A stretch of DNA of 64,000 nucleotides from Prunus persica (GCF_000346465.2 NC_034014.1:6640507-6704506), one strand, 5' to 3'. Shown: positions 30,285 through 43,335, numbered from the stretch's first letter. Notes: generated from the sequence alone by a model not told the origin. Translations and numbers: made by a program.

Positions 30285-30500
30285 TGCCGGAATCCACGAG
30301 TGATCTGGAGTCCACCAGAAAATAAAGAAAATCTCTAAATTTGATTAATAATAGGAATAAACTGACAAATGCAATGCCATGAGTTGGCCTAAAATAAAAA
30401 ACAAAGAACCCCTAGTTTCTAGAATATTCATAAACTGAGCTAACAAGAAAATAATAAAAATCCTAGGTAAAATCATTTTAGGAAAATAATATCCTAATAG
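30285..30500 (-). mobile_element. LTR fragment, inverted partner of 35790-35995
   Basis: Shared text in inverted orientation includes CACGAGTGATCTGGA, TTTGATTAATAATA and ATGCCATGAGTTGGCCTAAA. The two copies flank the intact helicase gene in opposite directions. Confidence 0.6.
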
Positions 30501-30950
30501 ATCTATATATATAAAGCAAAAGACAGAGAATTATGAAACTTAATCAAGCAACCCGCAAAGAGCGCTACTATTTCCACTACCCTATCCTATTTCCCCATCC
30601 ACCTTATCTGCCCACCCACAATGTAAATTTTAAAAAACACAATCTTACCTTTTTACCCACTGTTATTTCTAAAATATCCTTAAATTATTATTTTCTTTTT
30701 GTCAAACGTAATAATTTAAAAGGAAAAAAAGAAGAAGAAGCCCTAATGGAATAACAACGTGAAATTAACTCCTGCAATCGTTATTCTTCTTTTCTATTTT
30801 CGTTCTTCTTTCTTTCTCTGCAGTTTCTCCACCCAAATTCCTTATCAGTTTAATATCTGATATGTGGGCCACGGCCCACTTGACATTATATATTTAGATT
30901 GAAGAAAAGGTAAGATGACGTCTTGTATCATGCCAGTACCATAAAACTCC

Positions 30951-30959
30951 AAACCCTAA
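30951..30959 (+). promoter_or_regulatory. Telo-box upstream of RH51-like gene
   Basis: AAACCCTAA lies 52 bp before the ATG at 31011. It fits the role of the gene in ribosome biogenesis. Confidence 0.5.
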
Positions 30960-31010
30960 AACTTCATTCTCACAGTTTCTGAGAGAGAGCTCTTCTGAGA
31001 ACTAGTCGCC

Positions 31011-34000
31011 ATGACAGACCCAATACGTCACACATCTACGGACGACGAGACGAAGAACAAGAAGCGCAAGAGAAAGAGAGGGAAGAAACCATCGGAAGAA
31101 TCAGAGCCTCGAAACCCTTATCAGGCCCAACAAAACGAAGAAGAAGAGAAAGGAGAAGGTGATGATAACAGTAAGGAGAAGAAGACGAAAATATTGAAGG
31201 GAAAGGAAGAGGCCAACGAGGAAAACAAAGAAGACGAAGCAGAGGGGGTGGAGGAGGAGAATACGAGGAAGAAGAATGTCAAGAGAGGTGGAGGATCTGG
31301 GATTATGAGCACAGACTCTTTTGATTCATTGAATTTGTCTGCCAACACTTTCAAGGCCATTCAGGAACTAAACTTTCAGTATATGACTGAGGTAAATTTT
31401 CTGGCTGAACTTGATTGGTTATAAGTTGATTAATAAGGCTTTGGCCTTTTATAGTATTGATCGGAAAAGATTTACACCTGCAGATTCAAGCAAGAGCAAT
31501 CCCATCACTATTGATCGGAAAAGATGTCCTGGGAGCTGCTAGGACAGGATCCGGGAAGACTCTTGCTTTTCTTATACCAGCTGTGGAGTTGCTATATCAC
31601 ATAAAGTTTACTCCTCGTAATGGAACGGGTGTTGTTGTTATTTGTCCAACACGGGAACTTGCAATTCAGGTGAAACACTGACATATTCTCGTCATTCTTC
31701 TCAAATTGATCTCGCTCCGATTCAAGAACGCATCGTTTTGATGCCTAAACAAATTGGATTTAATTTTTGCCTTCTAAAGTACTCGCGAGCACTTTATTTT
31801 TTTCATTGAACATTAAAGCCTACTTCTCATCGAATAATGATCCCATTATTACTGGGCTTAAATATGACAAATTCTCAATAATATATATACAAATTCTCGA
31901 AAAAGAACGAAAGAAATTCTCTAAATAATTGATGAAGCTGACATGACTATGAAAGAATGAAGCCGAAAATGGAAATATTTGTGTAAAAATTTATGCTTTA
32001 TTACTTGTTATGTTGTATTCTGAGATTTACATTTGATCCCCTTCTTTCTACCCTGACTACTTTTCCTTTCAAATAATTCAGACCTATGCCGTGGCAAAGA
32101 ACCTTCTGAAGTACCACTCACATACTGTTGAGTTGGTTATCGGTGGTGCAGCAAGGAGAGGTGAAGCAGAACGTCTTGTAAAAGGAGTAAATCTATTGGT
32201 TGCAACCCCTGGTCGACTTCTTGACCATCTCCAGAATACCAAGGGATTCATATATAAGAACTTGAAGGTCATTCGCATCTATTCTTTGGCAATATTGTTG
32301 TAGTTTTTCAAAAGTATTTGTATTTTCTTATTGAAAGAAAATTCTACGTAATGTTTCTCAGACATTTGAATATTCTTTGTGGTTATTGATCCTTTGGCCG
32401 AGATACTGGAGTCCTTTTGCAATTTCGATTGTTGTGTTAGAGACGAAATTTATCTTGTTTGACGATCCTCTGAATATTCTTTGTTTGACGAAATTTATCA
32501 TTTGATGATCCTTAGCTTAATTGTTCTCTTGGACTTGCAGTGCCTCATAATTGATGAAGCTGACAGGATTATGGAAGCAAACTTTGAGGAAGAAATGAAA
32601 CAGATTATTAAGCTTCTACCCAAGGTACAGTATTTGAGTTAATAATCTATGTTGTGTTACAAAGACTCTAGGCTGCGAACAGTAGATGCATCCAGCTCGC
32701 AACATATCTTGGAGTTTTGTTAATTATGTACGATTATAATCGGCATTCTGCCAAGATACATTAATTTTATTAGGTTTTAGTTGCAATTTCAAATGGATTT
32801 TACGTGGTTATGTCCTTTGGCTGATTGAGTTGCTAATGGATGTGCAGAAAAGGCAAACAGCTTTATTTTCAGCAACCCAAACTACAAAGGTTTGTGCATC
32901 ATATTTCTATTTCTATATATATCCTTATTGTTATAGTCAATCTCTTGCTTTCTACATTGTTTTTAAATATTTTTAGCATAAATTGATACGCTACGCAGAG
33001 TTAATAGTTCATTAACTTTTGATGCCTTGAGTCTAAGCGCCTGTGTGTGTTCCCATGATTGCCTTGCTCTTAAAATACTTTTCCCATTAAACCTGTAGGT
33101 TCAAGATCTTGTTAGATTGTCGTTGAAAGAATATCACTTGATTGATGTGGATGGTGGGAGAACTAAGGTAGGAATTCAGCTGGTTTGATGTATTTCTCCT
33201 TTTACATTTATTTTGTGTTCATCATGTCTATTTTGAAATTAAATCTACTTTGTATTCGTAACTAAATATATGTTTTTTCTTCTTGTTTTGATTTAGCCCT
33301 AATCTCTAAAATCTGACATTGTGTGCAATATATACAGGTCACCAATGAAGGGCTGAAACAAGGCTATTTTATTGTGCCCAGTGAGGAGAGATTTATTCTC
33401 CTATATTCATTTCTGGTGGCGACTCGGTCTAAGAAAGTGATGGTCTTCTTCTCTTCTTGTAACTCAGTCAAATTCCACTCGGACCTTCTTAGATACGTTA
33501 ATGTGGATTGCTTTGATATCCATGGAAAGCAAAAGCAACAGAAGAGGACCAAAACGTTTTTTGACTTCTGCAAAGCAGAGAAAGGAATCTTACTCTGTAC
33601 TGATGTTGCTGCTCGTGGCCTAGATATTCCTGCTGTGGTATGCTTCCTCTTTCTTTTTGCAATTTCCCTACACTTTTTTTGAACATCATGTTATGCCAAT
33701 ACACTTATTTGTCGCGTTCTAGCAGAATCACAATAAGCGAATGCTCGTGGTAAATCTAATGCTTGTTTTTTCTTTGCTTGTAGGACGTGATTGTGCAGTT
33801 TGATCCTCCAGATGATCCCAAGGTGTCTAATTCCTTCTTTACTAAAAGATTTCACTTAATTTTTGTAACAAAAAGTTCTTCTTTATCCATTTTGTAGCAT
33901 GGTGAATATATCCATTCCAGAGTTCCGTTTCTTTTTCCCTTTCTTAAACGCTTTGGGATATCTGCTTGCAGGAATATATCCATAGGGTCGGTCGAACAGC

Positions 34001-34855
34001 TCGAGGGGAAGGTGGAAAAGGAAAGGCATTTCTTTTCCTCATTCCCGAAGAGATGCAGTTTATTCGCTATTTGACGGTATGATGTAGTCAAGAAGAAAAA
34101 ATAAACAGGAGCAACGAAACCCCAGCACACGCGCACACACAACAAAAGTGCCATTCTTTCCAGAAGGGTGTCTGTATTTAAAGCAAGCGCTAATCGCTTT
34201 TCTTGAGGTTTCTACGTGCGGTGCTTGTTCTCCATTTCAATTCTTTATTTTATTCTGTTTTCAGGCTGAAAAGGTCCCCGTTGAAGAGCAACAAATTAAT
34301 AAGAATAAGCTGAAAAATGTGCAGTCTCAATTGGTAATTTCCTTTTTTCAGGCTTCAGTTGTTACCTATTACGACACAATAACTGGTTCCGAGGAAACTT
34401 ATGTATTGCCGTGACTGATGCAGGAGAAGATGGTTGAGGGCAACTACTATCTGCGCCAAGCGGCAAAAGAAGCATATAAATCTTATCTATTAGCATATAA
34501 TTCACACTCTATGAAGGACATCTTTAACGTTCACCGTCTCGATCTGCAGGTACCCAAACTTTTCCTTGATATTGGAAAGGAAATTATTTATCTTTTAATC
34601 TCTGCTGTTGTTGTTGGGATGTCAAAATATGAAGATTTGCCCTTTTAACTGTATCAGCATTTATTATACCTACAGGCGGTCGCAGCTTCATTTTGCTTTT
34701 GTTGTCCCCCGAAGGTGAATTTGAACTTAAACAGCAGTGCATCAAAGTTCCGGAAGAAGATGCGCATAGGAGGAAGTCGAAATGGATTCAGCGAGAGCAA
34801 TCCTTATGGAATGCAAAAAGGTAGAGATGAAATTCGACAATTTGTGAGGCATTAG
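31011..34855 (+). CDS. RH51: DEAD-box ATP-dependent RNA helicase, HAS1/DDX18 (RH51-like), 588 aa
   Basis: It unwinds RNA in nucleolar pre-rRNA processing, by homology to yeast Has1 and human DDX18. Twelve exons, all with GT-AG borders and all a multiple of three: 31011-31391, 31484-31669, 32082-32267, 32541-32624, 32848-32889, 33099-33167, 33338-33637, 33784-33822, 33972-34076, 34265-34333, 34424-34549, 34676-34855. The N-terminus is Lys/Glu-rich (1-100) with a [10 protein letters not shown] signal. Motifs: Gln after MTE (Q motif, about 129), Walker [10 protein letters not shown] (145-153), PTRELA (182-187), TPGR (231-234), DEAD (256-259), SAT (287-289), [11 protein letters not shown] (404-414), HRVGRTAR (433-440). 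The tail [18 protein letters not shown] is family-typical. No defects seen, so it is probably functional. The nearest Arabidopsis counterpart could be RH51 or RH27. Confidence 0.93.
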
Positions 34856-35241
34856 AGGAGCCTGCGTGCAATGCAACGTATTTATATATATAACTTTTTT
34901 TAAACCATTTGATTAAACAGTGTTGAAAGGCTCATTGTCTTTGAGAACCAATTTGAAACACAACCACAAATCTAATCTTAATTAATTGTTTGTCAATAAA
35001 TTTCAATATGTACTAAATTAACCAGATTGTCCAAAGGGAACCGATACAATATTGTGACGTTGTAGGAGCCGTGGTCGTGTAGTTTGAAGTGGGTGGCTCT
35101 GTTTGGTCTTTTGCCGCATTTAGCTTACCTTCGCCGATCAAACCCAGGAGCTCCTGTCATTGATGGAAATAGGCATTGAAAAAGTGATATTGTTTCTAGG
35201 CCTTTCTGTTAACTCAGATCTCTGCCTAAAGTCATCTCATT
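34856..35241. other. Downstream flank of helicase gene
   Basis: 3' untranslated and intergenic sequence with no further gene signal. AATAAA-type signals are not obvious within the first 100 bases. Confidence 0.4.
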
Positions 35242-35244
35242 TTA

Positions 35245-35427
35245 AGGCTTATTTAGTGCTCATTTTTTAGTGATTCTAGATAGGTCAAAAGGTGCTTTTC
35301 TATATAATCATTTTAAGCGATTTTAAGTGATTATGGGGAGAAGCACATGGGAGGTGTTTCTCCATAAATTCACTTAAAACCACTTAAAGTGATTAGTGGC
35401 ATATCCAGAATCACTCCAAACAAGCCT
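35245..35427. mobile_element. Tourist-type MITE
   Basis: 183 bp between AGGCTTATTTAGTG and its inverted counterpart CACTCCAAACAAGCCT, flanked by TTA at 35242-35244 and 35428-35430. The interior contains inverted TTTAAG...CTTAAA blocks. Confidence 0.65.
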
Positions 35428-35684
35428 TTACTAAAGTAGCTCACTTTGCACCATTGATCAAGGTTTAGTGTTATAGAATGGTACGTTTCCACCCAGATAT
35501 TGCAACATGTCTTTCAAAAAGGAAATTTAAATGTTTTTTTCCAGCTAGACATTGGGTTTTAATTTTACCCTTTTGAACACAATTTCAAGAAAAAGAAAGA
35601 AAACGACTGTACCCAAGGTTTGCAATTCCTCTACCATTTGTTGCCCCCCTCTCCCTCTTTTCGTTCATCTACGTTTCTTTGCCT

Positions 35685-35688
<4 letters not shown>

Positions 35689-35720
<32 letters not shown>
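35689..35720. repeat. (AT)n microsatellite
   Basis: Sixteen or so consecutive AT units following CCTCC. Confidence 0.85.
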
Positions 35721-35722
<2 letters not shown>

Positions 35723-35789
35723 TATGAGTTTCGGTTGAGGGATCCCTCAAGTAAGCTTATATGAGGAACACTTTTTGTAGAAGTTATCT

Positions 35790-35996
35790 ATTAGAATATT
35801 ATTTCCTAACATGATTTTAGCTAGGATTTTTATTATTTTCTTGTTAGCTAAGTTCATGAATATTCTGGAATCTAGGGTTTCTTTCTTGTTTTATTTAGGC
35901 CAACTCATGGCATTCCATTTGTCAATTTATTCTTATTATTAATCAAATTTAGAGATTTTCTGGTGGATTCCAGATCACTCGTGGATAACTATAACA
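35790..35996 (-). mobile_element. LTR fragment (partner of 30285-30500)
   Basis: The complement begins TGTTATAGTTATCCACGAGT and runs through CTGGAATCCACCAGAAAATC, resembling an LTR start (TG...). Only this part is seen. Confidence 0.5.
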
Positions 35997-35998
35997 CC

Positions 35999-36253
35999 CC
36001 GACTCCAAATTTAATTCCTATTTTAAATTATTTAACTGAATTTACGAATTTACCCTTAAGGTAGGGGTAAATTGGTCACTTTCTTGCCCGGAAAGTGTTT
36101 GGGGCAGTGATTGGTATTTTTGGGTAGGTGGTACCGAGAAGAATTCGTAGACATGCGGTAGGCTTGAATCGGAGTTGTAACGAAGAAGTTACGGGCAAAA
36201 CATCGATAGTGGCAAAATCGTAAATATTTCGAAGTCTGAGTTTAAAATATCTG

Positions 36254-36294
<41 letters not shown>

Positions 36295-39085
36295 GCGGCT
36301 GAACCCTCCTCCCCGTTTTCATTTTTTCGCCGGAACTTCAGACAGCGAGAACTTCGCCGTCCGACCACCGTTTCAGGCGCCGTTTCTTGCAAAAGCTTCC
36401 TCTCTTCCTCCTCTACCCAGCCCACCCCTTTTCTCCGATCGAAAACCCGGCGAACGGCGGTGGCAACGACGGGAAAAACGGCCGAAATTGCCGACGTCAC
36501 CGGCGACGTTTCCGGCCGTCGCGAGCTGCGCTGTCACTTGGAACAGGTAGCTCTCCTTCCCTTCTAGCTATTTCCTAGGTTTCACGATGACGATATCGAC
36601 GGTGGTCGCCGGATCGAGGCCGTGAAGTTCCGGGTTAAACCGTGAGTTTCCGACGCCGATTCCGGCCACTTGCCGTCCGAATTGGACTTTGGTGTAGTTG
36701 AATAAAGTGTTCCACTCGTCGAGTAGAATCTGTAGCCGAAAGGGTGAGCTCGGGTGTGGAGTTTTTCCGTCGCCGGAATTTCTCTACACACCCACGCGCT
36801 GCCGGCGCGTGCGGCGGCGCGTGGGCGAGGCTGGTGAGGCTGTAAATTAACCCGAAGAGATCCTTAGGTTGTCACGAGCGCGTAGGATTTCGCGGATCTC
36901 AATTCGGATGTCGTTTGGCTATCGAACGGATTTTCGCATATTGTGCGTTATCTGGGTTCGATAGGTTCCGACCGTTAGATCCTTTCCGAATTAAAATATG
37001 TTGTTCTAGGTATCCCTAGGATCGTATAGGAATTCGCGGATCGTGAATCGGAACCCCGGATGTTCCGATTCAATAACTTAAAGTTTGTGTTTTATAATAA
37101 CCGTCCGATCGTGCGATCGTAAGCGATCTAACCGTCCGTTTCGGACCAAACTTGCGAGACGGGTATCTTAGACCTTGTGAAACCTTTAGGAACTTTCGGA
37201 TTGTAAAACGGAGGTCGTGGGTCCCGTGGGTCCCGTGGGCCCGGTTGACCCAAATTGGAAAGTTTGACCGCTGGTTGACCGAGTGTCTCCCGAAGCAGTT
37301 CCATCGTCCAAATTGAGTAGTTGGACCTTAGAACGTCTCGTTCCTAGTACGTTTACTAGAAACCTGGGAAATTAGAATATTTAATTCAAAGTACTCGTTC
37401 CAAACGCTTCGTATTAATCTCGTATACGTATTCTGAATTAGGTACTCCGACTACGCATACGCAGCAGGCGGGACCCTCTCAGGGTCAAGCAGCGTGGGAC
37501 TACTTGTGAGTAGACCTTGTTTTCAAATCTTATGCATGGTTTTATTGATGAAACATTTGTGTATAATGTTTTTAATGATTTATTGAATATATTATATTCA
37601 TGAGTTGAGCTTGATGTTTTTATAAGCGCTTTGGTAAAATATTGTGGGTTTAGTATAGTTGGGTATTGAAAGTATATTTTATATATGGATTTTGGGAAAT
37701 ATTATGCATGATGTTTTAAATGGTATTTTGAATATATTATTTATGAAATTGTTGAAAGTGATATTTTTATGAGGCACTGAAAATATATTTTGGGTTTTGA
37801 CGTATTTGAGTATCTTGAGTATGAATATATAGATTTTGGGGATTTCTATATATATTTGGCTATGTGTGAGGTACTTGGGTTGTTGATATGAGATTGTGGA
37901 AAGTGGTGAGTATAGAATGTCAGTTGGTGTGCGGTAAGCACTACCCTATGTACCTCCCCTGATGTGGAACTTGGATACGGAGACTTGGGATACTTGGATT
38001 TGTCGGGACCCGGGGCATTCTTGACGGGATGTTGCTGTAGACCCTTAATTGTGTAGTCTGCGCGCGTAGGACTGTTCACAGACGTACGGGTTTTGAGGTT
38101 ATCGACGGTACGTTCTGGCTGAGAGTTGGTCCCCCAGTTGGACGGCTCGTTCCCTAGTCACATGGTGGATTGAGGACTCATCACGAGGACTCTGCCAGGG
38201 TGACTAGTCAAACAATCCCCTGGTTGGATTGTTTCCTCGGTACAACTAGGTGATGGTTATATTTATACTATATATATATATCTCTTATATTATATATTTA
38301 TATCTATTCATCCATTCTTGTTTCTCGGTGTGGATACTTCCTTGCCGGTCGTGCCAATGGGTACGCTTTCGAGAGTTTGGTTGTGGGATTTATAAGTTTT
38401 TGGATGGTGGGTTTGTAAAGCGTTCTTTATGGATTTTGGATTTGGCATTTGGTATTGATTTGTTTTTATATATATTATATATATACATATATACGTGAGT
38501 ATGACGGTTTTGAGATGCATGGGATTTCTTGCATGGTTTTCTAAACGGTGGGGTTATATTACGTTGGTTTACGCTGAACTGAATTTATTTTTGTCCACTC
38601 ACAATTTTCTGTTTTGCGCCGCCCAGCCAGTAGTTGACTGAGCTCCGCAGCAGAGCCGGATCGTGAGCTTCCGAGCCTTGAGCCATCGTAGGACTCTTTC
38701 TTCCTGTTATTTCCTTTGTACTCTGTTTTGTTGAAATTGAAGTCCTTAGACATGCTCTGTTATCGCCCTGTTAGGGTTTGAATTGTGAGGCCGGAGGCCA
38801 TTTTGTTGTAAACTGTTTATTCGCTTCAAAGCATGCTGCTGGTTGGGTTTATTCTGTATTTTTATGCAGGTTGAATTTTGTTGGGTTGTTCAATTCATAT
38901 GGGAGACTGCCAAAATTTTGGTAGAGAGTCTCGGTTTCTAGTAAGTGGGCCCGACATCGGGGTGATGTCGGAACATAGACGGGGTCCGCCTCGGTCTTGG
39001 GAAAATTCCGGGGCGGGTCCTGTCAATAACGGCATTATTACTTTAGGGTGACCGCTTGAGATCCGTGTCCCCGTACTTCTCTGCT
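35999..39085 (+). mobile_element. Long LTR-like element, family A
   Basis: It begins TAACACCCCGACTCC and ends near TGCTGTGTCA. Inner landmarks are a (TC)n tract (about 36257-36292), ACTACTTGTGAGTAG (37499-37513), GTCGGGACCCGGGGCATTC and GTGGGCCCGACATCGG. The same family recurs, interrupted, at 40711-41104 and about 61770-62890. There is no coding frame for a retroelement protein, and the length and ends suggest a solo LTR or LTR-derived element. No TSD established. Confidence 0.55.
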
Positions 39086-39579
39086 GTGTCACTCAGTTTG
39101 ATAATTTTTTTATATATATTTCTTCCTGCATTTAAATTTCTTTGAAGTCCTTAGGGCCCGTTTGATAACCATTTCAATTTTAATTTTTAGTTTTTAGTTT
39201 TTGGTTTTCATTTTTTGTGCTAGTGTATAGAGAAAAATGAGAGTGAGTATGAGATTGAGAGAGGAGGATGGAGGAGGAGTAACAAAAGTAAAAACAAAAA
39301 CTTAAAAGTGAAAACAACTTCAAATATATATAAGTTCTTAGTTTTTGTTTTCACTTTTGTTACTCCTCCCTCCCATCGTACTATTTCATCTTCCCTCTAA
39401 ATCTCATCTCCACTCTTATTCTCACTTTCATTCTCCCCCTTGTTTCTCTACACTTTAGCACAACAAATAAAAATTATTAAAAACTAAAATTGAAATCATT
39501 ATCAAACGGCCCTTAGGTTTTATTAAAATTCTCTCAATTAATTGTAAAGTGTTGTTGGACTTGGACCCATATGCGGTCG
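39085..39579 (+). pseudogene. Relic of helicase last intron/exon 12 start, split by a MITE
   Basis: 39085-39153 and 39516-39579 together match 21876-22005 (CAGTT.GATAA, TCCTGCATTTAAATTTC, CTCTCAATTAATTG.AAAG, TTGTTGGACTTGGACC and GCGGTCGC). It ends where a CACTA terminus begins. It shows the RH51-like 3' end was once copied here. Confidence 0.7.
39154..39512. mobile_element. Tourist-type MITE with empty site in the paralogue
   Basis: 359 bp with ends GGGCCCGTTTGATAACC and (complement) GGGCCGTTTGATAATG, and TTA at 39151-39153 and 39513-39515. The paralogous helicase intron (about 21930, GTCCTTAGGTTTTATT) shows the uninterrupted site. Confidence 0.82.
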
Positions 39580-40500
39580 CATTACTACAAAAATGGAAAA
39601 AGACAACCAGAAAATAACGACGGAATAAATAAATACTGTCATTGTGTTTAGAAAGACGACGGTAATAGAAAACCGTCGTGGATAAGTAACTTAAACAGCT
39701 CGAGATCCGCTTGGGTATTTTTAAAACACGAAGCCTCAAACTTACAAAACGTCGTCTCATTAAACATGTTTTCTCCATATGTAAACTCTTAACCCCAAAA
39801 ACAACGACAGTAGGTATGAAGTTACCGACGTAGAAAATAAAGAAGACGTTTTACCAAAACTGCCGCTGTGTTAACTGCTAGTTAAACACGACAAACTCTT
39901 CGTAATTAGCGTTGTATAATTTCATATACCATGACGATAAAAATAAATTTCTTGACGTCTTACGTCCTCATGTACTACGACGGTATTTATAACATTACTA
40001 TCGTATAGAGTAATTGCAAACCACGACACTAGTAGCGTAGATAACGACGTCTAAATGTAAAAATATCCACGTTGTATTTTTACGATTTTAAGACATTAAG
40101 TTAGTACACCACGACGGTTTGTATAAATAAACGGTCGTGGTAAATGTAATTTATCACTTGATTATTATAGAATATAGAGTTGGTTGTTTGTACCTAACCA
40201 GGTCAGTTTCTTCACAATGAGCGTCATATAATATTATAGGAATCCACGTCGTTAATTGCAAAATTACCGTCGTCTCTATTTCCTTTATACAACTGTCGTT
40301 CTGTGACTACCGTTGTCTGCAATTTGTATTGCTTTTTAAGATTTATTTTCTAAATTTTAGTAGTCTATGACGGTAGATCAACAAAATGACAAGTATGGAG
40401 TAAAAATACGACGGTTTATATAGAAAACTGTCGTTGGGATATAATTTTAGGCTTATTTACTAAAGGAAATCGGCATAGAAATGCAAATGAGATCCCAAGA
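39580..40500 (+). mobile_element. Left end of a second, degraded CACTA element
   Basis: The terminus CATTACTACAAAAATGG matches the intact CACTACTACAAAAA end with one change. Some 850 bp with repeated CGACGG/CGTCG motifs follow, as in the 41974-55440 element. Its right part may be the similar sequence at about 62990-64000. Confidence 0.7.
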
Positions 40501-40712
40501 GATATGAAATCTTACCTGTGGGAGCTATGTTCCTCATCACAATCAAACCACAATATGAGAAAGACAATATTTTGGAAGTTGGTGATGTGTGTGTCATCAA
40601 TATTTTGGACCTTCAAAGAGGTGAGAGAGACACACACATACCAACATCCAAATTATTGCCTCCCACCCAAATTCAGACCTTCAGAGTGGTAGAGAGAGCC
40701 AAGGGCGTATGA
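40500..40712 (+). pseudogene. Possible B3-domain relic captured in CACTA
   Basis: One frame reads MGAMFLITIKPQYEKDNILE, then VGDVCVINILDL, resembling the end of a plant B3 DNA-binding domain (DNxLxVGDVCVFEL). It has no start context and no complete domain. A 19-nt stretch (TTGGAAGTTGGTGATGTGT) recurs at about 47290 in the intact CACTA. Confidence 0.3.
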
Positions 40713-41104
40713 GTAACATCCCGACACAAATTTAAAGGATTCAATAATTTAATTAATTTAATAAATTTTGAAATTTCAATTTTGCCCTCGGGGGTAGAGG
40801 TATTTTGGTCACTTTATAATCCGAAAGGATTTTGGGGAAATAAGTGGTACTATTATGTAGATTGTGCCGAGATGAGTCCGTAGACACGTAGCGGACTCAA
40901 ATTGGAGTTGTAACGAAGAAGTTGCGATCAAAAGAAATTTAGTGGCAAAATCGTAAATAATTCGAAATGGGTTTATTAAAAATCTGAAATTCCTTCATCT
41001 CTCTCTCTCTCTCTCGTGCAAACAGCCCCCCGGCACTGTTCGTCCGAGCGGTTTTCTCACCACCGCTGCCATCTCCAACCACTAAACTCGACAAGGTTGG
41101 TACC
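40711..41104 (+). mobile_element. Family A LTR, left part, interrupted
   Basis: AGTAACATCCCGACACAAATT onward parallels 35999-36400 (GGAGTTGTAACGAAGAAGTT, TAGTGGCAAAATCGTAAAT and a TC tract). It stops at GGTTGGTACC, where the next LTR starts. The continuation appears after 61769. Confidence 0.6.
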
Positions 41105-41973
41105 TGTTGAGGCCTAAAAAATCAAAGATTTGGCCCAAATATATTTATAGCTCAGTACGACACCTAACTCGGGAAGAAACTCAACTTGTATACGCAAGAG
41201 TTCATCATATACACTTGCGCACTTGTCACGTCAAGCAAATAAGCAACACGCCACGCTACAAGCTTAAGTGGGCTCAAGCCACGCGAATGCTCGGGGCTTG
41301 CTTGAGTGGGTTGTGGTATGAACGGTAATGAATTGTCATGAGGCCCATTGATGGGCCGAGAAATGAAAGTCCCGAGTTGCTTGGGAGCCTCTTGTGAAAC
41401 CCGGTATTTTTAATATATATATTATATTTCAGGACATTAAATATTTTGTTACATATTTAGTTTATAACTTATATATATAATTGTTTTGGTATGTGCTATA
41501 TTTTTAGATTTTCTTATTAGTTATTTAAAAAATAGTAGTAATATTATAAAATAATTATATGTATTGCTTTTAACAACTTTATCTCTTTGTTTTCTTGCTA
41601 ACCCAGTTGAATGGCTTAGATATTTTTTACAAACACACTTTAGACTCCAAGTGTCATTCTACTGAGGTGACTAAGCTTTATTTAGCATGAGGTGTTGGCA
41701 ATTTGATGATAGCTATCCTAATCTTGGAGACCAAGTTCCCACGTGCTCATCACCTCCCCACCAATTAGAACAAATTGAATCCTCATGAGTATTACTATAA
41801 ATAGGACAATTCCTTTGTTTTTTAAAGCATTTAACCTTGCATGAAAGTTCATGCAAAGAGAGAAAAACGTAGAGGGAGAGAGTAGTGAGGAAATTCTTGC
41901 ATGAGGTATAGGGCTTAGCTTGTATTTTTTTAAATTGGAGCAATGCTTTGGAATCGAGGTAGGGGTTTCTTGA

Positions 41974-43330
41974 CACTACTACAAAAAAGCAAAAAGACGA
42001 CGGTAAATCACCGTCGTGTATTTGGTTTTTCAATGGTCGTGGAATCCACCGTCATCTTTTCCCTCATAAACCACGACGCTAAATAACCGTCGTTGTTAAA
42101 CAATACAACGTCATCAAAAAATACAAAACGACGTCTTTGTACTGCAAAAAGATCTAAAAAAAGCAATCGATGATGATAATAGACGACCAATTCTCTAAAA
42201 AGACCGTCGTTAAAAAGGGAAAATATGACACATATTAAGAGAACAAGGCCGCAAGATAGACATACAACGACGACAATAAAAATACGCCGACGTTAAATAT
42301 AATTTTCACGACAATAAAAAATATGACGTCTTTAAATACATTAGAAGACGACGTTATTGATACCTACTACGTCGCACATATAAACACAACCGTCGTACAA
42401 TTAATTTTCCACTTCGATTTTTTGATAAAAGATGACGTGGAAATAGTTGTCAGTGTCATTATTTACGACGTATGTGTTTCTATAGTAGACGTTGAAAAAC
42501 TAAACAACGTCAGTTACAAATATATGAGAGTCGTATTAAAAAATTTATACGTCCTATTTTCAGAAACAAACAACGACCATAAATATTAGACGTTGTTAAA
42601 TACAACAACGTCGGAAAACAATAAAAACAGACGTGTTTATTCTGCTAAAGTTCTACAACGTCTCTTATTTACAAAAAACCGTCGTGAAATAAATTTTCCA
42701 CTTCGATTTTATCTAAAAAAGATGACGTGGAAATAGTTGTCAGTGTCATTATTTACGACGTATATATTTATATAGTCGACGTTGTATTTATATGTATTCA
42801 TTACTCACGACGCACTTAATAATATAGACGACGTTGAACGTCTAAACAACGTCGGTTCCAAATAAATGAGAGCCGTATTACAGAACATATAGACGGCGTA
42901 GATTATGATGGGAGCCGTATTACAAATAACGTCGTTTAATTGTTATTAGACGGCGGTTATAATGAATTTCCGTCGGAATTAATTTCGTTCCTCTTCGTTT
43001 ATAAAAGAACTTGCGACGTGGAAAATGTATGATGACGTCGTATTTTTTAACGTTCAGATTACATATCTCGTTTTTTAGACGTCGGTATTATGGGATTGGA
43101 GTCGTGTTATTTTGAATTACATGGCGGTTCTTTATCCTTCACCGACGTGATATCCTGAATAATTGCTTCACAATAGCGTCGTGGTTCTTCATTGTTACGT
43201 TGCTTTAAGACGTCGGTAAATATGCTGAATAACTGATTCACAATAACGTCGTGTTTTATTTGAACGTAGAAAGTGAAGAAATCACATTACAATATATTAC
43301 AAAATTAATGTCATACACTGCCAATTACAT
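41974..43330. repeat. CACTA subterminal repeat region (left)
   Basis: Dozens of CGACG/CGTCG units occur singly or as inverted pairs (for example CGACGGTAAATCACCGTCG near 41998). A longer unit is repeated near 42410-42470 and 42700-42770 (CCACTTCGATTTT, GATGACGTGGAAATAGTTGT). Such motifs bind the transposase cofactor in En/Spm. Confidence 0.85.
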
Positions 43331-43335
43331 AAGCA

